NCBI GenBank assembly: GCA_013815485.1
Contig: JACDGB010000070.1
Coordinates: 1 to 7,944, forward strand
Source: Rubrobacter sp.
GTDB taxonomy: Bacteria; Actinomycetota; Rubrobacteria; Rubrobacterales; Rubrobacteraceae
Direction: 5' to 3'
Length of the DNA stretch: 7,944 nucleotides
Under the pieces are notes generated by a model, which saw only the letters and a program-made list of their open reading frames with translations, searched no databases and was not told the DNA's origin. Each line of letters starts with the position of its first letter. The stretch's first letter is position 1. A program made the position numbers and the translations under genes. Below, piece after piece: positions 1-5,272 of the stretch.

Positions 1-193
1 TCCAGGCCGCGTACCGCATGGCTTGTTCGGCGATGAGCGACTCGTCCCGGAACGTGAGATCCCCCCTCCTCACGCCCAACAACTCGGAGAGCAATATTTC
101 CGCCGAAGCGATGGGTTCGGGGACGCCGGCTCTTTCCAGCCATTCCGCAGCATCGCGCGCGGCCTGCCGGACGCTGGCGGCGCCTATCCGCAC
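1..193 (-). CDS. prmC: Peptide chain release factor N5-glutamine methyltransferase, N-terminal part (runs off the window)
   Basis: PrmC (HemK) methylates the glutamine of the GGQ motif in release factors RF1 and RF2, using S-adenosylmethionine. Only the first 64 codons are present. They encode an alpha-helical segment of the type found at the N-terminus of PrmC: an amphipathic helix with AAEWLERAGVPEP, then ASAEILLSELLGVRRGDL, matching the family pattern of a helix ending in AGV followed by Ala-Glu-x-Leu-Leu and a Leu-Gly-x-x-Arg-x-x-Leu turn. The methyltransferase domain with its NPPY motif would lie beyond the window edge and is not visible. The GTG at 193-191 lies 3 bases after the prfA stop codon in the same frame; it is the first usable start after that stop. 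No strong Shine-Dalgarno sequence is visible, so translation is probably coupled to prfA. The prfA-prmC pairing is widespread in bacteria and supports the call strongly despite truncation. Confidence 0.85.
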   Translation of the reverse strand, partial: MRIGAASVRQAARDAAEWLERAGVPEPIASAEILLSELLGVRRGDLTFRDESLIAEQAMRYAAW

Positions 194-196
194 TGG

Positions 197-1291
197 CTAA
201 CCGGGCGTGCCGGCAGCTTCGGCGGAGAGCTTGTCGGATCGCTCCTGGGCGGCGAGAGCCTGAGTAAATTCTTCGAGGTCCCCACCCATGACAGACTCCA
301 TGTTATGGGACGTCAGGCCGACGCGGTGGTCCGTGATTCGGCCCTGCGGGAAGTTATAGGTGCGGACCTTCGCCGAACGGTCACCCGTCCCCACCTGAGC
401 CTGCCGCAGCGCGCCCTCCTCCTTCGCCCGTTCCTGCATCTGGCGTTCGAGAAGCCGCGAACGCAAAATCCTCATCGCCTGCTCCTTGTTCTGGAGCTGG
501 CTCTTCTCGTTCTGACACGTCACCACGAGGCCCGTGGGCTTGTGCGTGATCCTGACCGCCGAATCAGTCGTATTCACGCTCTGCCCACCCGGACCACTCG
601 AACGGTAAACGTCTATCTCAAGTTCACCCTGGTTGATCTGCACCTCGACGTCCTCTGCCTCTGGCAGCACGGCGACGGTCGAGGTGGAGGTGTGTATGCG
701 GCCCTGGCTCTCGGTCTTCGGGACGCGCTGGACGCGATGCGTGCCGCCCTCGTGCTTGAAGATGGAGTACGCGCCGTCTCCCTCTACCTCCAGTGCAACC
801 TCACGGTAGCCACCTACTTCGGCTGGGCTGGAGGCCAGGTTGCGGTGCTTGAAGCCGAGCCGGTCGGCGTAGCGCGAGTACATATCGTGGAGTTCGCCCG
901 CGAAGAGAGCCGCCTCATCACCACCGGTGCCAGCCCGGATCTCCAGGATCACATCCTTGTCGTCGTTCGGGTCGCGGTCTATTAGTTCGGCCCTGATTTT
1001 CTCGGCCAACTCCTCGGCCCGCTCCTCCGCCTCCCGCGCCTCGGCCCCATAGAACTCCCGCTCCTCACCGGACTCGGCGGTCGGCAGAAGCTCCCGCGCC
1101 TCGCGTTCTTCCTCCAGCGCGTCGAGCAATGCCTGGCCTAGGTCCGCCCCACGCTTCAGGCGCGATTGCTCCTTCGCCACGTCCCGATAGCGATTCTGGT
1201 CCGAGTAAATGTTCGGGTCGGATAGCTCTTCGGACAGCGACTTGTAGCGTCCGAGCGTCTCCTCCGCAAGTTTTATTACCTGTCCGTCCAA
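197..1291 (-). CDS. prfA: Peptide chain release factor 1 (RF1)
   Basis: RF1 recognises UAA and UAG in the ribosomal A site and triggers hydrolysis of peptidyl-tRNA. The 364-residue product is close to the usual 355-360. The N-terminal helical domain spans about residues 1-105. The PCRF-type region includes GTGGDEAALFAGELHDMYSRY (121-141, motif core GGDEA). The stop-codon reading tripeptide is P-K-T at 191-193 in RVPKTESQGRIHTS, the PxT form that marks RF1 rather than the SPF of RF2. The catalytic GGQ is at 235-237 in SSGPGGQSVNTTDSAVRITH. The DHR and MESVMGGDLEEF stretches near the C-terminus are typical of the family. The start is TTG at 1291-1289: an in-frame TGA lies at 1300-1298, and a good ribosome binding site overlaps the end of the upstream gene, whose stop is only 1 base away. 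The glutamine of GGQ is the predicted target of PrmC encoded next. Confidence 0.98.
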   Translation of the reverse strand: MDGQVIKLAEETLGRYKSLSEELSDPNIYSDQNRYRDVAKEQSRLKRGADLGQALLDALEEEREARELLPTAESGEEREFYGAEAREAEERAEELAEKIRAELIDRDPNDDKDVILEIRAGTGGDEAALFAGELHDMYSRYADRLGFKHRNLASSPAEVGGYREVALEVEGDGAYSIFKHEGGTHRVQRVPKTESQGRIHTSTSTVAVLPEAEDVEVQINQGELEIDVYRSSGPGGQSVNTTDSAVRITHKPTGLVVTCQNEKSQLQNKEQAMRILRSRLLERQMQERAKEEGALRQAQVGTGDRSAKVRTYNFPQGRITDHRVGLTSHNMESVMGGDLEEFTQALAAQERSDKLSAEAAGTPG

Positions 1292-1292
1292 C

Positions 1293-2207
1293 TCAGATCA
1301 CCAGCTTGCTCGTCGCCTCATTAGGCTGGATCCTTGCCTCTTCCTCCATCGAAAGCACCTTCTTCAACGACGCCATCGCCACCGCTACCATCTCGTCCGA
1401 CGGCTCCCGCGTCGTCAGCTTCTGCATCTGCAAACCCGGCCAAACCAAAACCTGAACCACAGGGTTATCCTGGTTGCGGGCGCTCCACATGATGAACTCG
1501 AAAGCAATACCGGCTACAAGCGGGATGACGATGACGCGGGAGAGGACCATGGACAGCCATCCTTCGACCCCAAGCAGAGAAAAGGCGAGGATGCTCAGGA
1601 CCAGCACGTAGAGCACGAAGCTCGTACCGCAGCGGACGTGGCTCGTGTCCAGTTTGCGGGCGTTTTCGGGGACTAGTTCCTCGCCGCGTTCGTAGACTTT
1701 GATCGCCTTGTGCTCCGCTCCGTGATAGCCGAAGAAGCGTTTGATGTCCTTGCTCAGGGCGGTGATGCCGAGCAGATAGAGGATGAAGATCCCAATCCGC
1801 AGCACGCCCTCCACCAGATTGAAGACGACCGGGTTCTCGATGCTGCTGCCCAGAAGAAAGCCTATTCCTTTCGTCCCGAGCACCGGGGCGGCGAGGAACA
1901 GGAGAAACGCCAGCCCCAGTCCGAAGACGAGGGTGATGGCGATCTCCTTCTTCGATAGGTCCTCTTCCTCGCCGAGCGCGATGTTGGTCGAGAGGCTCAG
2001 CGCCTTCATGCCGAGCCATAGAGTTTCGCCCAAAGAGAGAGCGCCGCGGATCACGGGCAGACGGAAGAGCCGATTCTTGCGGGTGATCGAACGGAACCGC
2101 TCCGCCCGCAGGTCCAGGTCGCCCGTGGGCGTCCTGACCGCCATCCCCCAGAAGTTGGGGGAGCGCATCAGGACGCCCTCCATTATCGCCTGTCCACCGA
2201 CCCGCAT
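1293..2207 (-). CDS. DUF1385 family membrane protein (YqhQ-like), function unknown
   Basis: The 304-residue product belongs to the DUF1385 family, which includes Bacillus YqhQ; no biochemical role is firmly known to me. Family signatures are clear: GGQAIMEGVLMRSP at residues 4-17, YHGAEHKAIKVYERGE at 161-176, RCGTSF at 192-197, and PGLQMQKLTTREP at 257-269. The conserved His and Glu residues of the YHGAEHK box could bind metal, but that is inference. Hydrophobic segments at about 88-110, 131-151, 197-215 and 221-241 predict an integral membrane protein with four or so spans. ATG at 2207 is preferred because the protein then begins exactly at the conserved GGQA motif and has a ribosome binding site; an in-frame GTG at 2267 would add 20 residues but overlap rpmE by 53 bases. 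It sits between rpmE and prfA, its usual company in many Gram-positive genomes. Its stop is 1 base from the prfA start. Confidence 0.93.
   Translation of the reverse strand: MRVGGQAIMEGVLMRSPNFWGMAVRTPTGDLDLRAERFRSITRKNRLFRLPVIRGALSLGETLWLGMKALSLSTNIALGEEEDLSKKEIAITLVFGLGLAFLLFLAAPVLGTKGIGFLLGSSIENPVVFNLVEGVLRIGIFILYLLGITALSKDIKRFFGYHGAEHKAIKVYERGEELVPENARKLDTSHVRCGTSFVLYVLVLSILAFSLLGVEGWLSMVLSRVIVIPLVAGIAFEFIMWSARNQDNPVVQVLVWPGLQMQKLTTREPSDEMVAVAMASLKKVLSMEEEARIQPNEATSKLVI
1296..1302 (-). promoter_or_regulatory. Ribosome binding site that fixes the TTG start of prfA
   Basis: On the minus strand this reads GGTGATC, seven consecutive bases complementary to the conserved 16S rRNA 3' end (GATCACC). 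It lies 4 bases before the TTG at 1291 and overlaps the last sense codons of the upstream DUF1385 gene. It supports the non-ATG start and implies translational coupling between the two genes. Confidence 0.7.
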
Positions 2208-2212
2208 ATATG

Positions 2213-2217
2213 CCTTA
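2213..2217 (-). promoter_or_regulatory. Ribosome binding site of the DUF1385 gene, overlapping the rpmE stop
   Basis: The minus strand reads TAAGG, where TAA is the rpmE stop codon, 5 bases before the ATG at 2207-2205. It decides for the short form of the DUF1385 protein and suggests that ribosomes finishing rpmE reinitiate here. Confidence 0.5.
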
Positions 2218-2430
2218 CTTCCCGCTCTGGCGGGCCATCCGGTTCCTGAACCGCTGCACCCGACCACCGGTGTCCACTATGCGCTGCTTGCCCGTATAAA
2301 ACGGGTGGCAATTCGAGCAGATATCCACCGTGATGGAATCGCCCGCCGTAGAGCGCGTCTCGAAATCCACGCCGCAGCCCGTGCAATGAACGTGCGTCGT
2401 GGTGTACTCGGGATGTATGTCCGTCTTCAT
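2215..2430 (-). CDS. rpmE: 50S ribosomal protein L31 (zinc-binding, C+ type)
   Basis: L31 (bL31) is a small protein of the large ribosomal subunit near the intersubunit bridge. The 71-residue product begins MKTDIHPEY and carries the hallmark block [13 protein letters not shown] at 38-50, followed by [11 protein letters not shown], matching the family along its whole length. Cysteines at 16, 19, 38 and 41 form two CxxC pairs and identify the zinc-containing form, as opposed to the zinc-free paralogue made under zinc starvation. The first pair is CxxC here, against CxC in E. coli L31. The ATG at 2430 has GGAGG at 2439-2435 just 4 bases upstream. The 117 bases separating it from rho contain no gene. 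An AT-rich TAGAAT on the minus strand at 2470-2465 could be a -10 element, but no convincing -35 partner is visible, so transcription may simply continue from rho. Confidence 0.98.
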   Translation of the reverse strand: MKTDIHPEYTTTHVHCTGCGVDFETRSTAGDSITVDICSNCHPFYTGKQRIVDTGGRVQRFRNRMARQSGK

Positions 2431-2434
2431 AAAA

Positions 2435-2439
2435 CCTCC
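2435..2439 (-). promoter_or_regulatory. Ribosome binding site of rpmE
   Basis: A perfect GGAGG on the minus strand, separated from the rpmE ATG by TTTT. It confirms the 71-residue form over a longer overlapping frame that starts further upstream. Confidence 0.7.
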
Positions 2440-2547
2440 GTCCGATGATGAAGCTACCTGCTAATTCTATCGCGGCCACCTCGAAAGTCCCGGCGGATCG
2501 GGAATCGTACTACTTTTTCCGACTCCTGATCTGCTTGAACGACCGCC

Positions 2548-4056
2548 CTACCCGCGGACGCGCTGGAGTTCGCGGAGGAACTCGGCGTTGGTGCGGGTCT
2601 CTTTGAGCTTCTGGATCAAAAGCTCTATCTTCTGCCCGGAATCCAGGGCGTTGAGGATGCTGCGAACCTGCCACACCCGCTGCGCCTCGGCGGCGTCCAT
2701 CAGAAGCTCTTCCTTGCGCGTGGAGGAGTCCTCAATGTTGATGGCCGGGTAGGTCCGGCGGTTCGCCAGCTTCCGGTCGAGGCGGAGTTCCATATTGCCG
2801 GTGCCTTTGAACTCCTCGAAGATCACCTCGTCCATCCGGCTGCCGGTCTCCACAAGCGCCGTAGCCAGTACGGTCAGCGACCCGCCGTTCTCGATGTTCC
2901 TCGCCGCCCCGAAGAACCTCTTGGGTGGATACAGAGCCGCCGAGTCCACGCCACCGGACAGGATGCGCCCGCTCGCCGGGGCCGCCAGGTTGTAGGCTCG
3001 GGACAGGCGGGTTATGCCGTCGAGCAGAACGACCACGTCCTGACCCTCCTCGACCAGTCGCTTGACGCGCTCCAGGACCAGCTCGGCGACGGCGATGTGA
3101 TTATCGGCGGGCTGGTCGAAGGTCGAGGCGACGACCTCGGCCTCGGGGATGCTTCGCTCCCAGTCGGTGACCTCCTCCGGACGCTCGTCGGCCAGGAGAA
3201 CCATTAGTTTCACCTCCGGGTAGTTGGAGGCGATGGAACCGGCGATCTGCTGCATGATCGTCGTCTTGCCGGCTTTCGGGGGGGAGACGATCATGCCTCG
3301 CTGTCCCTTGCCGATGGGCGCCACGAGGTCAATGACCCGAGGGGCTATGTCGTTCGGCTTCCACTCCAGGCGGAGCCGCTCGTTCGGGTAGAGCGGCGTC
3401 AGATCGTCGAAGTTCGGACGCCAGCGGCCCTTCTGAGGCTCGTTGCCGTTCACCTCTTCGATCCGCACCAGAGCCGGGTATTTCTCGCCATCGCGGGCCG
3501 GACGAATCTGGCCGATCACATGGTCCCCGCGCCGGAGGTTGAAACGCTTGATCTGGCTGGTCGAGACGTATACGTCGCCCTTGCTCTGGCTGTAGCCACC
3601 CGTCCGCAAGAAACCAAACCCATCAGGCAATACATCGAGGATGCCACTCTGCTCGTTGCCGTCCTGACGCTCCGGACGATCTGGACGCTCCTGTCGTTCT
3701 TGCCGGCGGCGGGGCTCCGGCTTTTGCTCCCGGTTCCGTTCGGGGGGGTGCTGGGACGATGCCTGCCCGGACTCGCTACTCCCGTCGGTGGTGGGAGTTT
3801 CCGTCTCTGTGGGGGCCACAGTAGCTTCGGTCGCGCCGTTCGCCGCCGAAGCGTCCGGCATGGTGACCGCACCGCCATCGGAGCTTCCGTTTTCGCGGGA
3901 GGCTCTCTGGTCCGTGGCCTGTTCCGTAGCGACCTTGTAGATCATCTCGGCCAGTTCCGGTTTGCGGTACTTTCGGTACTGCTCGATGCCAAGCTGCGAG
4001 GCGATCTGGTGTAGATCGCTCAGGCGCTTGCGTTCGAGTGTGGCTAACTCGCTCAT
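2548..4056 (-). CDS. rho: Transcription termination factor Rho
   Basis: Rho is a hexameric RNA-dependent ATPase/helicase that ends transcription of untranslated RNA. The 502-residue product has the Rho N-terminal SAP-like domain at about 1-43 ([24 protein letters not shown]). A low-complexity insert follows at about 44-135, first Ser/Thr/Ala/Glu-rich, then a strongly basic tract of Arg, Gln, Glu and Pro. The cold-shock-like RNA-binding domain spans about 138-203 ([33 protein letters not shown]). The RecA-type ATPase core follows: Walker A PPKAGKTT at 259-266, [12 protein letters not shown] at 288-299, Walker B VVVLLD at 341-346, and the RNA-gripping Q/R-loop region with [29 protein letters not shown] at 367-395 (key residues [10 protein letters not shown]). 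E. coli Rho is 419 residues; the excess is the insert, typical of actinobacterial Rho proteins, where such inserts contact RNA. ATG at 4056 has AAAGG 9 bases upstream. The gap to glpX is 56 bases with no terminator seen. Confidence 0.98.
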   Translation of the reverse strand: MSELATLERKRLSDLHQIASQLGIEQYRKYRKPELAEMIYKVATEQATDQRASRENGSSDGGAVTMPDASAANGATEATVAPTETETPTTDGSSESGQASSQHPPERNREQKPEPRRRQERQERPDRPERQDGNEQSGILDVLPDGFGFLRTGGYSQSKGDVYVSTSQIKRFNLRRGDHVIGQIRPARDGEKYPALVRIEEVNGNEPQKGRWRPNFDDLTPLYPNERLRLEWKPNDIAPRVIDLVAPIGKGQRGMIVSPPKAGKTTIMQQIAGSIASNYPEVKLMVLLADERPEEVTDWERSIPEAEVVASTFDQPADNHIAVAELVLERVKRLVEEGQDVVVLLDGITRLSRAYNLAAPASGRILSGGVDSAALYPPKRFFGAARNIENGGSLTVLATALVETGSRMDEVIFEEFKGTGNMELRLDRKLANRRTYPAINIEDSSTRKEELLMDAAEAQRVWQVRSILNALDSGQKIELLIQKLKETRTNAEFLRELQRVRG

Positions 4057-4112
4057 GCTTCTCTACCTTTCTCTTGTCTCAACATACAGATGTCGCTCAT
4101 TGCGGATGTGTC

Positions 4113-5132
4113 TCAAAGTTGGAAGCCTTGCAGCCCGGCGTCGGGCTCCAGGGCGTGGATGGTATCTATGAATCTTACCATACGAGGCTCCGCCGCCATG
4201 ACGATGGTGTGCGTCCGGCCTCCGCCCCGGAAGTACCCGACCCCCTTCAAGGTCTCGCCGGGCGTGATCCCGGTCGCCGCGAACACCACGTCGTTGCCCT
4301 GGATCAGATCGTCCAAAGTCAGCTTCTTCTCAGGGTCATCGAGCCCGTTCTCCCGCAGCTTCTCTACCTGCGAACGCTGGGTGGGCCACATCTTCGCCTG
4401 CATCTCACCCCCGAGGCACTTGATGGCCGCCGCCGCGAGTATGCCCTCCGGCGCGCCACCGATCCCGATGACAGCGTGCAAGTCAGCTCCGTTGCCCACG
4501 GCTATGGCGGGGGTGAGATCTCCTTCGGACCGGATCTGGATACGGGCTCCGGTCTTCCTTATCTCCTCGATCAAACCTTCGTGCCGCTCACGGTCGAGCA
4601 CGGCGACGGTTATCTCGGAAAGATGCCGCCCCATCGCGCCTGCTATGGCCTCGATGTTCTCGGCGACCGGGGCTTCTATGTCTATCTTCCCTCTGGCCTG
4701 GGGACCGACGATCAACTTGCTCATGTACATGTCCGGCGTCCGGAGCATGCTCCCCCCCGGAGCCGCCGCAACCGCGGAGATGGACCCTCCCTGACCCTTG
4801 ACGAGAAGCTGCAACCCCTCGACCGGCTCGACCGCGAGATCCACCTCGATGTCTCCTCCGCCCAGCTTGTCCCCGACGCTCAAAATGCCAGGCTGCGTCT
4901 TCAGCGACCGTACCTGGCCCCGCTCGTCCAGCCGCTCTTCACGCAGAATCGCCACGCGCCCTGATACGGAGACCTTGCCGAGTTCTTCGCGAAAAACCTC
5001 CGTGGCGAGCGTGTACGCTCGCTCGGGCGTCCCGGAGCCCTCCATTCGCGCGACGCGCAACGCCACGCGCTCGGTCACGTTAGCGTACTCGATGGCCGCC
5101 GCGGCTATGGACCCCGGACGGGGCTCGGCCAC
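4113..5132 (-). CDS. GlpX-family (class II fructose-1,6-bisphosphatase) homologue with substituted active site
   Basis: The 339-residue product is homologous to GlpX along its length. The C-terminal two thirds are canonical: TPDMYMSKLIVGP at 132-144, GIGGAPEGILAAAAIKCLGGEMQ at 223-245 (core GGAPEG), DVVFAATGITPGETLKGV, and the final IDTIHALEP. The N-terminal third keeps the fold pattern (EYANVTERVAL at 15-25 aligns with E. coli EFSRVTESAAL) but not the chemistry. From a hand alignment with E. coli GlpX as remembered: Asp33 becomes Tyr40, Glu57 becomes Arg64, Asp85 becomes Glu102, Thr90 becomes Leu107, and Lys29 becomes Pro36; Glu88 (Glu105), Tyr119 (Tyr136) and Glu213 (Glu229) are kept. The GEGE loop is replaced by a longer Arg/Glu-rich loop at about 63-86. 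Codon use stays regular through this region, arguing against a frameshift. The position next to rho and rpmE matches glpX/ywjI in Bacillus. The GTG at 5132 lacks a close ribosome binding site. A fructose-1,6-bisphosphatase activity should not be assumed. Confidence 0.88.
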   Translation of the reverse strand: MAEPRPGSIAAAAIEYANVTERVALRVARMEGSGTPERAYTLATEVFREELGKVSVSGRVAILREERLDERGQVRSLKTQPGILSVGDKLGGGDIEVDLAVEPVEGLQLLVKGQGGSISAVAAAPGGSMLRTPDMYMSKLIVGPQARGKIDIEAPVAENIEAIAGAMGRHLSEITVAVLDRERHEGLIEEIRKTGARIQIRSEGDLTPAIAVGNGADLHAVIGIGGAPEGILAAAAIKCLGGEMQAKMWPTQRSQVEKLRENGLDDPEKKLTLDDLIQGNDVVFAATGITPGETLKGVGYFRGGGRTHTIVMAAEPRMVRFIDTIHALEPDAGLQGFQL

Positions 5133-5228
5133 GTTAATGGAAGTTCACCCAACCTCCCGTACCCACCGTGTACCCCTGCGCATGACGGACGTGCAAAACG
5201 GCGGACTATCGTTGGAATAGTGCGGAAA
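5133..5228 (-). promoter_or_regulatory. Leader of the glpX-like gene with two tiny upstream frames
   Basis: This is the untranslated stretch between the hairpin and the GTG at 5132. A strong GGGAGG at 5158-5153 lies 20 bases from that GTG, too far to serve it, but 4 bases from a GTG at 5148 that opens a four-codon frame (GTG AAC TTC CAT) ending at TAA 5136-5134, one base before the gene start. A second frame opens at ATG 5183, runs 12 codons in the same register as the gene, and stops at TGA 5147-5145. A promoter is expected here; TTGCAC followed after 18 bases by TACACG is the nearest -35/-10 resemblance I found, and it is poor. Reinitiation or coupling through the mini-frame is possible but unproven. 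Confidence 0.35.
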
Positions 5229-5253
5229 GGTCTCTGCGCCAGGGCGCGAGACC
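5229..5253 (-). terminator. Strong hairpin between the cDPG synthetase-like and glpX-like genes, probable terminator
   Basis: The 25-base element is an almost perfect inverted repeat. On the minus strand GGTCTC pairs with GAGACC (6 bp), then GCGCC pairs with GGCGC (5 bp) across a 2-base CT apex, more realistically a 4-base loop; a single A is bulged. It begins 19 bases after the TAA of the upstream gene and is followed on the minus strand by TTTCC, a short U run. The position and stability fit a transcription terminator, with the weak U tract leaving open an attenuator or a processing hairpin. Confidence 0.55.
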
Positions 5254-5272
5254 CGCGCTTGGAACGAGTTTA

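Noticed and set aside
23..985. A 320-codon open frame on the plus strand opposite prfA and prmC
   Set aside because: It is antisense to an unmistakable RF1 gene, has no recognisable domain, and such long shadow frames are common in high-GC DNA.
2208..2267. A 20-residue N-terminal extension of the DUF1385 protein from an upstream GTG
   Set aside because: It would overlap rpmE by 53 bases, and the family begins at the GGQA motif, next to the ATG with its own ribosome binding site.
2465..2470. TAGAAT on the minus strand as a -10 element for rpmE
   Set aside because: A good -10 match, but no -35-like hexamer lies 16-18 bases upstream, so I did not call a promoter.
2183..2479. A 98-codon frame on the minus strand covering rpmE in another register
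   Set aside because: The L31 frame with its four cysteines and perfect GGAGG site accounts for this DNA.
2488..2503. A 5-bp stem (TCCCG/CGGGA) with 6-base loop after rho, considered as a rho terminator
   Set aside because: The stem is short, and it is followed by no real U tract on the minus strand; it would be expected by chance in GC-rich DNA.
4057..4112. The gap between the glpX-like gene and rho as a Rho-autoregulation leader or promoter
   Set aside because: Only 56 bases, no hairpin and no paired promoter hexamers; nothing specific can be supported.
4038..4964. A 308-codon plus-strand open frame opposite the glpX-like gene
   Set aside because: Low-complexity Arg/Pro/Leu-rich translation without family motifs; the minus-strand gene explains the region.
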